From the NCBI RefSeq assembly GCF_009720365.1, contig NZ_ML769328.1, positions 6,633-43,662 on the forward strand: a stretch of 37,030 nt of DNA. The letters run 5' to 3'. The notes under the pieces are model-generated. The model was not told the DNA's origin. It made no database searches and saw only the letters and a list, made by a program, of their open reading frames with translations. The stretch comes from Catellatospora paridis (GTDB lineage Bacteria > Actinomycetota > Actinomycetes > Mycobacteriales > Micromonosporaceae). The translations under genes and the position numbers were made by a program. Positions within the stretch are counted from its first letter, which is position 1. The number at the start of each line of letters is the position of its first letter. Below, one piece after another: positions 25,376-33,215 of this stretch.

Positions 25376-25954
25376 GTGTTGCTATCCGACCGGGACCTCG
25401 TGGCCGAGATCAAGTCCGGCCAGCTGGAGCTGGAGCCGTTCGAGCCGAGCCTGGTGCAGCCGTCGAGCATCGACGTCCGGCTGGACCGCCTGTTCCGGGT
25501 GTTCAACAACCACCTGTACACGCACATCGACCCTGCGGAGCAGCAAGACGACCTGACGACCCTGGTCGAGGTGCAGGACGGGCAGCCGTTCGTGCTGCAC
25601 CCGGGTGAGTTCGTGCTCGCCTCGACGCTCGAGGTGGTCACCCTGGGCAACCAGCTCGCGGCGCGGCTGGAGGGCAAGTCGAGCCTGGGCCGGCTGGGGC
25701 TGCTGACGCACTCGACGGCGGGCTTCATCGACCCGGGCTTCTCCGGGCACGTGACGCTGGAGTTGTCCAATGTGGCGACGCTGCCGATCCGGCTGTGGCC
25801 GGGGATGAAGATCGGGCAGCTCTGCGTGCTGCGGCTGTCGTCGGAGGCCGAGCACCCGTACGGGTCCAGCGTGAACGGCTCGCGGTATCAGGGCCAGCGC
25901 GGCCCCACGGCGTCGCGCTCGTACCTCAACTGGCGGACCTGGCCGACGGCCTGA
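25376..25954 (+). CDS. dcd: dCTP deaminase (actinobacterial, probably also dUTPase)
   Basis: A 192-residue enzyme that converts dCTP to dUTP (and in actinobacterial forms on to dUMP), feeding thymidylate synthesis. Motifs: [31 protein letters not shown] (written in the protein as [15 protein letters not shown]), [19 protein letters not shown] with the catalytic Glu region, and [14 protein letters not shown] at the C-terminus. GTG 25376 fits the family N-terminus (MLLSDRDL). Length is normal. A LexA box 155 bases upstream belongs mainly to the divergent PPOX gene but might also affect dcd. Confidence 0.95.
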   Translation: MLLSDRDLVAEIKSGQLELEPFEPSLVQPSSIDVRLDRLFRVFNNHLYTHIDPAEQQDDLTTLVEVQDGQPFVLHPGEFVLASTLEVVTLGNQLAARLEGKSSLGRLGLLTHSTAGFIDPGFSGHVTLELSNVATLPIRLWPGMKIGQLCVLRLSSEAEHPYGSSVNGSRYQGQRGPTASRSYLNWRTWPTA

Positions 25955-25998
25955 CCTCGGCTGTCGCCCGCGGATCGGCGGGAGATCGGCTGCACGCT

Positions 25999-26017
25999 GC
26001 CCGTTTCCAAAACGGGC
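25999..26017 (+). terminator. Terminator-like hairpin after dcd
   Basis: GCCCGTTT (25999-26006) and AAACGGGC (26010-26017) form a perfect 8-bp stem with a 3-base loop, 44 bases after the dcd stop codon. Confidence 0.55.
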
Positions 26018-26047
26018 CAAACAGTTTCTGAAAAATCGTGAAAGAGC

Positions 26048-26087
26048 GTCTCGTCCGACCGTACAGAATACGATCCGCCGACGAGAC
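26048..26087. repeat. Inverted repeat upstream of the PP2C phosphatase gene
   Basis: GTCTCGTC (26048-26055) and GACGAGAC (26080-26087) are perfect 8-bp arms around 24 AT-richer bases containing TACAGAATAC. It could be an operator around a promoter for the gene at 26119. Confidence 0.4.
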
Positions 26088-26118
26088 AATCTGAGCGGTG
26101 TAACGAAGTTGATCAGGC

Positions 26119-27246
26119 ATGCTGGTTGCCGTACGCATACCACTTGCCCTGTCGGGCGGACGCCCGCTAAGCCCTGGATTCCGCGCCGGACTCGGCGCGG
26201 CCTTCGTGCTGCTCTTGTTGATCAGCGCGGTCGAGCTGGCCGACGGCCGGGAGGCCCGCTTCGTCGGCCTGATGGCGACGGTGCCGTTCCTCGCCGCGGT
26301 GTTCGCGCCGTGGCAGGCCGTGCTGGTCGCCGGCGGTGTCGCGACGGCGGTGGGCACGGTCTTCGCCTTCTTCGGCATGAGCCAGGACGATCTCTCCGCG
26401 TTCATCAACGTGATCGGCATCGGTCTGGCGACCGGCATCGCGGCGCTGGTGGCGGTGGTCCGCCAGCGGCAGGCCGAGCGCATCGCCGAGCTGGCCAAGC
26501 TCGCCACCATCGCCCAGCAGGCGGTGCTGCGCCCGCTGGGCCCGAAGGTGGGCACGCTGGCGGTGGCGGGGCGGTACATCTCCGCGACCGCCGCCGCCGA
26601 CATCGGCGGCGACCTGTACGAGGCGCTGGACACCCCGTACGGCGTGCGCATGATCATCGGCGATGTGCGGGGCAAGGGTCTGGACGCGGTGCGCACGGCG
26701 AGCATCGTGCTGGGCTCGTACCGCCATGTCGCCTTCGAACGGGCCGACCTGCGCGCCATCGTCGCCGACCTGGACCGGGCCGTGGCCCGCAGCGTGGGCG
26801 ACGAGGACTTCGTCACGGCCTGCCTGGTGGAGGAGCGCGGCGGCACGCTGACCATCGTCAACTGCGGCCACCCCGCGCCGATCCTTCTCCGGCGCGGCGA
26901 GGTGATCACCCTTGATCCGCCGTCGCCGGCGCCGCCGCTGGGCTTCATGCCGGTGGTGCGCAGCCGCGTGGAGCGGCTGGAGCCGGGAGACCGGTTGCTG
27001 CTGCTGACCGACGGCCTGGCCGAGGCGCGGCGGGACGGCGAGTTCTTCCCGATCACCGAGCGGGCCTGGAAGCTGCTCGGCCACGGCACCGTGGGCGACG
27101 GCCTGGCCTCGGTCGAGTCGGCGCTGATGGAGTGGGTGCACAACCGGCTCGACGACGACATCGCGCTGATCCTGATGGAGTACGCGGGCCCGTCGCAGCC
27201 CACCCTGGCGCCGGTGCCCAGCTGGGAACTCGGCGCGACGAACTAG
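26119..27246 (+). CDS. Membrane PP2C-type (SpoIIE family) serine phosphatase
   Basis: A 375-residue protein. Several transmembrane helices occupy about residues 22-115, followed by a short coiled linker and a PP2C_SIG/SpoIIE domain (about 130-360): AAADIGGDLYEAL, IIGDVRGKGLDAVRTAS, NCGHPAPILLRRG, LLLLTDGLAEARR and DDDIALILM carry the metal-binding Asp residues. Such phosphatases reverse anti-sigma-factor kinase action, but no anti-sigma or antagonist gene is adjacent. ATG 26119 has only a weak ribosome site. Its stop codon shares the palindrome CTAG with the convergent small gene. Confidence 0.9.
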   Translation: MLVAVRIPLALSGGRPLSPGFRAGLGAAFVLLLLISAVELADGREARFVGLMATVPFLAAVFAPWQAVLVAGGVATAVGTVFAFFGMSQDDLSAFINVIGIGLATGIAALVAVVRQRQAERIAELAKLATIAQQAVLRPLGPKVGTLAVAGRYISATAAADIGGDLYEALDTPYGVRMIIGDVRGKGLDAVRTASIVLGSYRHVAFERADLRAIVADLDRAVARSVGDEDFVTACLVEERGGTLTIVNCGHPAPILLRRGEVITLDPPSPAPPLGFMPVVRSRVERLEPGDRLLLLTDGLAEARRDGEFFPITERAWKLLGHGTVGDGLASVESALMEWVHNRLDDDIALILMEYAGPSQPTLAPVPSWELGATN

Positions 27247-27377
27247 GCGACCGAGGTGGACCGGCTGCGGCGGACCGCGAGGGTCAACGCGGGCAGCGCG
27301 CTCGGCGCCCGGTGGCGGCCGATGTAGCGGACCGGGTAGCGCGGCTCGAACATCAGCTTGCGCAGGTTCTCGATCAT
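27243..27377 (-). CDS. 44-residue basic small protein
   Basis: A short open frame MIENLRKLMFEPRYPVRYIG... with strongly basic composition and an excellent ribosome site (GGGGGAGGAAG, about 5-10 bases before ATG 27377). It ends convergently with the phosphatase gene, both stop codons sharing CTAG at 27243-27246. No family is recognised. The strong ribosome site is the main reason to call it a gene; its function is unknown. Confidence 0.55.
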   Translation of the reverse strand: MIENLRKLMFEPRYPVRYIGRHRAPSALPALTLAVRRSRSTSVA

Positions 27378-27482
27378 CTTTTCTTCCTCCCCCTGTGGCG
27401 GGCGGGGCGAGGGTGCCCGCGCGTCACCCGGAAGAACGACGTCGATGCGGAAAGGTTGCGCGACGCGGTGTGGTGACTTGCT

Positions 27483-27508
27483 TATGTCCGTTTTGAGGAC
27501 TATGTCCG
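27483..27508. repeat. Direct repeat TATGTCCG with inverted core
   Basis: TATGTCCG occurs at 27483-27490 and 27501-27508; the first copy's GTCC also pairs with GGAC at 27497-27500. It lies in the 261-base gap between the 44-residue gene and the acyl-CoA dehydrogenase and may be a regulator site. The rest of that gap holds the dehydrogenase promoter. Confidence 0.4.
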
Positions 27509-27565
27509 ACCGGGTCGAGCCGGGAGATTTCACCTGGGTGTGATGTGAACTTCTCGGCAGTTCGC

Positions 27566-27595
27566 TTGCCGATGGTTACTGACGAGTAATACAGT
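27566..27595 (+). promoter_or_regulatory. Putative promoter of the acyl-CoA dehydrogenase gene
   Basis: TTGCCG (27566-27571), 18 bases and TACAGT (27590-27595). The first operator lies between -35 and -10 and the second near the transcription start, a typical arrangement for repression. Confidence 0.45.
27576..27589. promoter_or_regulatory. Operator 1 of the acyl-CoA dehydrogenase gene
   Basis: TTACTGACGAGTAA, palindromic TTACT...AGTAA, shares its form with the site before etfD (3666) and with operator 2, whose start is 25 bases downstream. Confidence 0.6.
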
Positions 27596-27600
27596 CGGAC

Positions 27601-27614
27601 TTACTGGTCGGTAA
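27601..27614. promoter_or_regulatory. Operator 2 of the acyl-CoA dehydrogenase gene
   Basis: TTACTGGTCGGTAA differs from the etfD operator only at its two central bases and lies 24 bases before the ATG at 27639. Confidence 0.6.
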
Positions 27615-27638
27615 CTGAATGCGCTGAGGGCGGGAAGA

Positions 27639-29474
27639 ATGAGCCACTACCAGAGCAACTTGCGGGATCTTGAGTTCAACCTGTTCGAGGTCTTCGACAC
27701 GCCCTTCGGCGAGGGTCACTTCGCCGACATCGACGCGGACACCGCGCGCAGCGTGCTGAGCGAGATCGATCGCATGGCCCGCGTCGACCTGGCGGCGAGC
27801 TACGCCGACGCCGACCGCAACCCGCCGGTCTACGACCCGGCGAACTACACCGTGACCATGCCGGAGAGCTTCAAGCAGTCCTTCAAGACCTGGATGGACT
27901 CGGAGTTCTGGCGCCTGGACCTGCCGCCCGCCCTCGGCGGCAGCTCCGCCCCGCGCACCCTGACCTGGGCGTTCGCCGAGCTGGTGCTGGGCTCGAACGC
28001 ACCGGTCTGGATGTTCGGCTCCGGCCCGTCGTTCGCCCACGTGCTCTTCCTGGAGGGCACCGACGAGCAGAAGAAGTGGGCCGAGCTGTTCGTCGACAAG
28101 AAGTGGGGCTCGACGATGGTGCTCACCGAGCCCGACGCGGGCTCGGACGTCGGGGCCGGCCGCACCAAGGCGGTCAAGCAGGAGGACGGCTCCTGGCACA
28201 TCGAGGGCGTGAAGCGCTTCATCACCTCGGCCGAGCACGACATGTCCGACAACATCATCCACTACGTGCTTGCTCGCCCCGAGGGCCACGCTGCGGGCAC
28301 CAAGGGCCTGTCGCTGTTCGTGGTGCCGAAGTTCCACTTCGAGGCCGAGACCGGCGAGCTGGGCGAGCGCAACGGCGTCTTCGTCACCAACGTCGAGCAC
28401 AAGATGGGCATCAAGGTCTCCACGACCTGCGAGACCACCTTCGGCGGCCACGGCGTCCCGGCCAAGGGCTGGCTCGTCGGCGAGGTGCACGAGGGCATCC
28501 GGCAGATGTTCCTGATCATCGAGAACGCCCGGATGATGGTCGGCACGAAGGCCATCGCGACGCTGTCGACCGGCTACCTCAACGCGCTCGCCTATGCCAA
28601 GGAGCGGGTGCAGGGCGCCGACCTGCTGAGGTCGACGGACAAGACCGCGCCGCGGGTGGCCATCACCAACCACCCGGACGTGCGCCGCTCGCTGCTGCTG
28701 CAGAAGTCGTACGCCGAGGGCCTGCGTGCCCTGGTCGCGTACACCGCGTACTGGCAGGACCGGGTCGCCATGGCCACGGCCGCGGGCGACGAGAAGGCCG
28801 CCAAGCGGGCCTCGGCGATCAACGACTTCCTGCTGCCGCTGGTCAAGGGCTGCGGTTCCGAGCGCGCGTTCGAGCTGCTCGGCTCCGAGTCGCTGCAGAC
28901 CTTCGGCGGGTCCGGCTTCCTGCAGGACTACCCGCTGGAGCAGTACGTCCGCGACGCGAAGATCGACTCCCTGTACGAGGGCACCACCGCGATCCAGAGC
29001 CTCGACCTGGTGTTCCGCAAGATCGTGCGGGACAACGGCCGGGCCCTGATGTCAGTCGCCGGCGAGATCCAGGAGTTCCTCACCAACGAGTCCGGCAACG
29101 GCCAGCTCAAGGAGGAGCGCGCGTCGCTGGCCGCCGCGCTCGGCGACGTGCAGGCCATGCTGGGCACCTTCACCGGCTGGCTGGCCGAGTCGCAGGGTGA
29201 CGACCCGCGCTCGCTGTACAAGGTCGGCCTGCACTCGCGCCGCCTGCTGCTCGCCATCGGCGACCTGGTCGTCGGCTGGCTGCTGCTGCGCCGCGCCGAG
29301 GTCGCGCTGCGCAAGCTGTCCGGTGAGCCGGGCACCGACCAGGCGTTCTACACCGGTGTCGTGGCCACCGCGCGCTTCTTCTCGCGCGAGGTGCTGCCGC
29401 GGCTGGGCTCCGACCGGCGCATCGTCGAGCTGGCCACGCTCGACGCGATGGACCTGGACGAGGCCTCCTTCTGA
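27639..29474 (+). CDS. fadE5: Acyl-CoA dehydrogenase, FadE5-like
   Basis: A 611-residue flavoenzyme that introduces the first double bond in beta-oxidation and passes electrons to ETF. The N-terminus [20 protein letters not shown], the block [19 protein letters not shown] and the catalytic Glu447 in [11 protein letters not shown] match Mycobacterium tuberculosis FadE5 in sequence, length and residue number, as I recall it. GGGAAG precedes ATG 27639. Two palindromic operators shared with etfD lie in its promoter. No other beta-oxidation gene is adjacent. FadE5 accepts a wide range of acyl-CoA chain lengths; specificity here is assumed by similarity. Confidence 0.93.
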   Translation: MSHYQSNLRDLEFNLFEVFDTPFGEGHFADIDADTARSVLSEIDRMARVDLAASYADADRNPPVYDPANYTVTMPESFKQSFKTWMDSEFWRLDLPPALGGSSAPRTLTWAFAELVLGSNAPVWMFGSGPSFAHVLFLEGTDEQKKWAELFVDKKWGSTMVLTEPDAGSDVGAGRTKAVKQEDGSWHIEGVKRFITSAEHDMSDNIIHYVLARPEGHAAGTKGLSLFVVPKFHFEAETGELGERNGVFVTNVEHKMGIKVSTTCETTFGGHGVPAKGWLVGEVHEGIRQMFLIIENARMMVGTKAIATLSTGYLNALAYAKERVQGADLLRSTDKTAPRVAITNHPDVRRSLLLQKSYAEGLRALVAYTAYWQDRVAMATAAGDEKAAKRASAINDFLLPLVKGCGSERAFELLGSESLQTFGGSGFLQDYPLEQYVRDAKIDSLYEGTTAIQSLDLVFRKIVRDNGRALMSVAGEIQEFLTNESGNGQLKEERASLAAALGDVQAMLGTFTGWLAESQGDDPRSLYKVGLHSRRLLLAIGDLVVGWLLLRRAEVALRKLSGEPGTDQAFYTGVVATARFFSREVLPRLGSDRRIVELATLDAMDLDEASF

Positions 29475-29525
29475 CCCCACGGGGTGCGGCTCCGGCCGCG
29501 CCCCGCACCCATCCCACGAATAGGT

Positions 29526-29570
29526 GAACGGCGCCCCTCGCCACGCGGCAAGCGTGCGGGGGCGCCGTTC
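29526..29570 (+). terminator. Terminator hairpin after the acyl-CoA dehydrogenase gene
   Basis: GAACGGCGCCCC (29526-29537) and GGGGCGCCGTTC (29559-29570) form a perfect 12-bp stem, with an inner CACGC/GCGTG hairpin in the loop. Confidence 0.75.
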
Positions 29571-29653
29571 CCGTGGGCGGGGTCGGCCGGGTGCCGGGTT
29601 GTTATCGCCGAAGTTGGGATGCGCAACCGCGCCGCTTGCGGCAAGCTGGGCAC

Positions 29654-30175
29654 ATGGCTCCGCTGACCGGCGCCGCAACGCGCCCACGCACTCTGGTGCT
29701 GCTGCGTCACGCCAAGGCCGACCGTCCGGCCGGCATCGCCGACACCGATCGCCCGCTCACCGACCGCGGGCACGCCGACGCAGCCGCGGCCGGCGCCTGG
29801 ATGGTCAACCATGGCTACGTGCCCGACCTCGTGCTCTGCTCCCCGGCCCGGCGCACCCGCCAGACCTGGCACGGGGTCGCGGTCGCGCTGGCGGGCGCCG
29901 GGTCGCCGGTGGTCCGCTACGAGCGTTCGCTGTACGAGGGCGCGCCCGCCGAACTGCTCGCCCTCATCCGGTCCGTGGAACCCGAGTTCCGCACGGTCCT
30001 GATCATCGGGCACAACCCGACCATCTCCCAGCTGTCCGAGCAGCTCGACACGGGCGGCGGCGAGGTCGACTCCGACGGTCTGCGCACCTGCGGCATAGCC
30101 GTCCACCAGCCCGAAGCCGACTGGCCCGACACCGACACCGCCAAACTCGTCGCCGCCCACACCGCCCGCGCCTGA
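29654..30175 (+). CDS. sixA: SixA-type histidine phosphatase
   Basis: A 173-residue phosphatase of the histidine phosphatase (RHG) branch. LVLLRHAKADRP carries the catalytic RHG-like motif (here RHA), LCSPARRTRQTW the second Arg, and LIIGHNPTISQL the second catalytic His. SixA-type proteins remove phosphate from histidine of phosphorelay or PTS proteins. ATG 29654 fits the family start; no ribosome site is seen. It converges on hemolysin III across two palindromes. Confidence 0.88.
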   Translation: MAPLTGAATRPRTLVLLRHAKADRPAGIADTDRPLTDRGHADAAAAGAWMVNHGYVPDLVLCSPARRTRQTWHGVAVALAGAGSPVVRYERSLYEGAPAELLALIRSVEPEFRTVLIIGHNPTISQLSEQLDTGGGEVDSDGLRTCGIAVHQPEADWPDTDTAKLVAAHTARA

Positions 30176-30203
30176 CCGCACGCCCGCGCCCGCCGCGCTC
30201 CTG

Positions 30204-30228
30204 GCCGTAACTCTTAAAGAGTTGCGGC
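30204..30228. terminator. Loop-less palindrome 1 between convergent genes
   Basis: GCCGTAACTCTT and AAGAGTTGCGGC are arms of 12 separated by a single A (one G-T pair). It lies 28 bases after the sixA stop. With the near-copy at 30248 it may act as a bidirectional terminator or be a short dispersed repeat. Confidence 0.55.
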
Positions 30229-30247
30229 CTCAGGAGCTGGGTGAAGG

Positions 30248-30267
30248 CGCGACTCTTAAGAGTTGCG
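30248..30267. repeat. Palindrome 2, near-copy of the element at 30204
   Basis: CGCGACTCTT with AAGAGTTGCG, one mismatch, 48 bases before the hemolysin III stop. It shares ACTCTT(A)AAGAGTTGCGGC with palindrome 1. Confidence 0.55.
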
Positions 30268-30314
30268 GCAGCGTGGGGGCACGCCTTCGCGTCCGGGCGG
30301 GGTGGCGGGGTGGG

Positions 30315-30995
30315 TCAGGCGAAGAGGGCGAAGTAGATGGCGATGTGGTGGCAGATGGCGGCGACCAGGGTGCAGGCGTGGAAGAACTCGTGGTGGCCGA
30401 AGACGGTGGGCCAGGGGTTGGGGCGGCGGAGCGCGTAGAAGACGGCGCCGACGCTGTAGGTCAGGCCGCCGATCACGAGCAGGACCAGCGCGGTCACGCC
30501 GCCGTTGTGCAGGATGTCGGGCAGCACGGCCACCGCGACCCAGCCCAGGGCGAGGTAGAGCGGCGCGGACACCCAGCGTGGCGCGTGCGGCCAGATCAGC
30601 GACATCGCCGCGCCGCCCAGCGCGCCCGCCCAGACCAGCGCCAGCAGCAGCGCGGCCTTCCCCGACGGCAGCAGGAGCAGGCAGAACGGGGTGTACGTGC
30701 CCGCGATGAAGATGAAGATCATGGCGTGGTCGAGCCGCCGCATGGTCTGGTAGCCGCGTTCGCTCCAGACCCGCCGGTGGTAGAGCCCGCTGACGCCGAA
30801 CAGCCCGCACACGGTCAGGCTGTAGACCGCCACGCTGATCACGGGCGTGCCACCGGGCCGGAACGCGGCGATGGACACCAGGACGACGCCGCACACCAGG
30901 GCGACGAAGAAGGCGTACGCGTGCAGCCAGCCGCGCATCCGCGGCTTGCCGATGTCGACGGGGCGCAGACGTTGCGGGGTGGCCGTGCCAGTCAT
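30315..30995 (-). CDS. trhA: Hemolysin III / TrhA (PAQR family) membrane protein
   Basis: A 226-residue protein with seven transmembrane helices. PAQR motifs are SGLYHRRVW with its His, LDHAMIFIFIAGTYTPF, and the terminal HHEFFHACTLVAAICHHIAI with the metal-binding His residues. Family members affect membrane fluidity; the hemolysin name is historical. ATG 30995 is preceded by TAGCCT (31008-31003), a leaderless layout. It is divergent from the pxp operon. Confidence 0.92.
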   Translation of the reverse strand: MTGTATPQRLRPVDIGKPRMRGWLHAYAFFVALVCGVVLVSIAAFRPGGTPVISVAVYSLTVCGLFGVSGLYHRRVWSERGYQTMRRLDHAMIFIFIAGTYTPFCLLLLPSGKAALLLALVWAGALGGAAMSLIWPHAPRWVSAPLYLALGWVAVAVLPDILHNGGVTALVLLVIGGLTYSVGAVFYALRRPNPWPTVFGHHEFFHACTLVAAICHHIAIYFALFA

Positions 30996-31020
30996 GCCCC
31001 CTAGGCTACGGCACCGTAGG

Positions 31021-31059
31021 TTACTGGCGCGTAGCCTCCGGGAGTGAGGCCGGTAACAT
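31021..31059 (+). promoter_or_regulatory. pxp operon promoter region
   Basis: TAACAT (31054-31059) is a -10 box 7 bases before GTG 31067, so the transcript is probably leaderless. TTACTGGC (31021-31028) and GCCGGTAA (31049-31056) are inverted half-sites like those of the etfD/fadE operator but 20 bases apart. GGCTACG (31004-31010) also pairs with CGTAGCC (31030-31036). Confidence 0.4.
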
Positions 31060-31066
31060 CTGCGTC

Positions 31067-31645
31067 GTGCTGGTCAGAAGGTACGGCTGGGACGGCTTGC
31101 TGCTGGAGGTCGACGACCCGGCAGCGTGGTTCCGCGCGCTACGGGCGGCCCGCGAACGCGGCGCGCTGAGCTGCGAGGAGATCGTGCCCGCGGCCCGCAC
31201 CGTGCTGCTGCGCGGGGTGCTGGGCGAGCCGCGCTGGGCCGACCTCGCGCCCGCCGCCGCGCCGCCCGCGCCGCCGCAGCGCGTGGACGTGCCGGTGCAC
31301 TGGGACGGGCCCGACCACGACGCCGTCGCGGCGGCCTGGCAGACCGACCCGGCCCGGGTGCTCCGGGAGACCGTGTTCACGGTCGCGTTCTGCGGGTTCG
31401 CGCCCGGGTTCGGCTACCTGACCGGGCTGCCCGAGCGGCGCTGGCTGCCTCGGCTGGCCAGCCCGCGAACGCGGGTGCCGGCGGGGTCCGTCGCGCTCGC
31501 GGGGCCGTACGCCGGAATCTATCCGCGCAGCTCGCCCGGCGGCTGGCAGCTGGTCGGCCGCACCGAGGCGGTCCTGTTCGATCTCGACCGGGACCCGCCC
31601 GCGCTGCTCGCGCCGGGCACGCTCGTGAGGTTCACCGATGCTTGA
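31067..31645 (+). CDS. pxpB: 5-oxoprolinase subunit B (KipI-like)
   Basis: A 192-residue subunit of the ATP-dependent PxpABC 5-oxoprolinase, which opens 5-oxoproline (pyroglutamate) to glutamate. Family motifs are FCGFAPGFGYLTGLP and VPAGSVALAGPYAGIYPRSS. GTG 31067 follows a -10 box directly. It overlaps pxpC by 8 bases. The three genes are in the order B-C-A. Confidence 0.92.
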   Translation: MLVRRYGWDGLLLEVDDPAAWFRALRAARERGALSCEEIVPAARTVLLRGVLGEPRWADLAPAAAPPAPPQRVDVPVHWDGPDHDAVAAAWQTDPARVLRETVFTVAFCGFAPGFGYLTGLPERRWLPRLASPRTRVPAGSVALAGPYAGIYPRSSPGGWQLVGRTEAVLFDLDRDPPALLAPGTLVRFTDA

Positions 31646-32489
31646 GGTGCTGGCTCCAGGCCCGCTGGCGACCGTGCAGGACCTGGGCCGGGTCGGTTAC
31701 GCGGAACTCGGGGTGACGCGGTCCGGCGCCCTCGACGCCGGCGCGCTGCGGCTGGCCAACCGGCTCGTCGGCAACCCGGAGAGCGACGCCGGGATCGAGT
31801 TCACGTACGGCGGCGCGACCCTGCGGGCGCACACGTCCGTCTGGTGCGCGCTCACCGGCGCGCCCGCACCCCTGTCGGTCGACGGCCGGCCGGCGCCCTA
31901 CGGGGTCGCGTTCGGGCTCCCCGCGGGCGCACGCCTGGAGATCGGACTCCCGCGCCACGGCATCCGCAGCTACCTCGCCGTGTCGGGCGGCGTCGCGGTC
32001 CCGCCGGTGCTCGGCTCCCGCAGCACCGACACGCTCTCCGGCATCGGCCCCGATCCGCTGCGGTCAGGTCGGGTCCTGCCGGTCGGGCCCGTACCGATCG
32101 GGGCGGGCGGATACGGGGTCGACTTCGTTCCGGCGAGCGCGCCGGGAGAGGAGATCCGGCTGCGGGTGCGGCTCGGGCCACGCGGCGACTGGTTCAGCGA
32201 TGCCGGTGAGCTGCTGCGACATGCGTACACGGTGGGCCAGGGTGACCGGATCGGGGTGCGGTTGGACGGGCCGCCGCTGGCCCGAGCCGTCTCCGGCGAG
32301 CTGCCCAGCGAAGGGCTGCTGGCCGGGGCGATCCAGGTCCCCGGCGACGGGCGGCCGCTGGTGTTCCTCGCCGACCACCCGACCACCGGCGGCTACCCGG
32401 TCGTCGGGGTGGTCCACCCCGCCGATCTCGGGCTGCTCGCGCAGGCCCGTCCAGGCACTAGGGTGTTCTTCCATGGATCTCAACGCTGA
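31638..32489 (+). CDS. pxpC: 5-oxoprolinase subunit C (KipA-like)
   Basis: A 283-residue biotin-dependent-carboxylase-like subunit. The signature PGPLATVQDLGRVGYAELGV is at the N-terminus and FLADHPTTGGYPVVGVV near the end. It overlaps pxpB by 8 bases and pxpA by 17, so the three are translationally coupled. It forms the ATP-using part of the 5-oxoprolinase with PxpB. Confidence 0.93.
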   Translation: MLEVLAPGPLATVQDLGRVGYAELGVTRSGALDAGALRLANRLVGNPESDAGIEFTYGGATLRAHTSVWCALTGAPAPLSVDGRPAPYGVAFGLPAGARLEIGLPRHGIRSYLAVSGGVAVPPVLGSRSTDTLSGIGPDPLRSGRVLPVGPVPIGAGGYGVDFVPASAPGEEIRLRVRLGPRGDWFSDAGELLRHAYTVGQGDRIGVRLDGPPLARAVSGELPSEGLLAGAIQVPGDGRPLVFLADHPTTGGYPVVGVVHPADLGLLAQARPGTRVFFHGSQR

Positions 32490-33207
32490 TCTCGGTGAGG
32501 GTTTCGGCCGCTGGGAGCTCGGTGACGACGAGGCCCTGCTCGACGTGGTGACCAGCGCCAACGTCGCGTGCGGCTTCCACGCCGGGGACGCCGCGACGAT
32601 GCGCCGCACCTGCGAGCTGGCCGCCCGCCAGGGGGTGGCCGTGGGCGCGCAGGTCGGCTACCGCGATCTGGCCGGCTTCGGCCGCAGATTCATCGAGTAC
32701 GAGCTCGACCAGCTACGCGACGAGATCATCTACCAGGTCGGGGCACTGCAGGCGCTGGCCGCGACCCAGGGCGCCCGGGTGCGGTACCTCAAACCGCACG
32801 GCGCGCTCTACCACGCGACCGCGCACATCGACGCGATCGTCGAGGCGGCGCTGGCCACCGGGCTGCCGGTGCTGTGCGCGCCCGGCTCACCGCTCGCGAC
32901 GGCGGCCGGGGACGCGGTCGTGCCGGTCTACGCGGAGGGGTTCGCCGACCGCGCCTACCGGGCCGACGGCACCCTGCTCCCGCGCAGCAAGCCCGGCGCG
33001 GTCATCACCGACCAGGAGGAGGTGGTGGCCCGCGCGCTGCTGATGGCGGTGGACCAGCGTGTCATCGCGCTGGACGGCACCGTGCTGCCGCACGCCGTGG
33101 ACTCCATCTGCCTGCACGGCGACACCCCCGGCGCGGTCGCCCTGGCCCGCGCCGTCCGCGAGGCCCTCCAGTACGCCGACGTCCCCCTCCGCCCCTTCCT
33201 CGCCTGA
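32473..33207 (+). CDS. pxpA: 5-oxoprolinase subunit A (LamB/YcsF family)
   Basis: A 244-residue subunit that carries the amidohydrolase-like hydrolytic site. Motifs: MDLNADLGEGFGRWELGDD, NVACGFHAGDAATMRR, YLKPHGALYH and DSICLHGDTPGA with conserved His and Asp. ATG 32473 starts inside pxpC (17-base overlap). Length is normal. Confidence 0.94.
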   Translation: MDLNADLGEGFGRWELGDDEALLDVVTSANVACGFHAGDAATMRRTCELAARQGVAVGAQVGYRDLAGFGRRFIEYELDQLRDEIIYQVGALQALAATQGARVRYLKPHGALYHATAHIDAIVEAALATGLPVLCAPGSPLATAAGDAVVPVYAEGFADRAYRADGTLLPRSKPGAVITDQEEVVARALLMAVDQRVIALDGTVLPHAVDSICLHGDTPGAVALARAVREALQYADVPLRPFLA

Positions 33208-33215
33208 CCGCCGGG

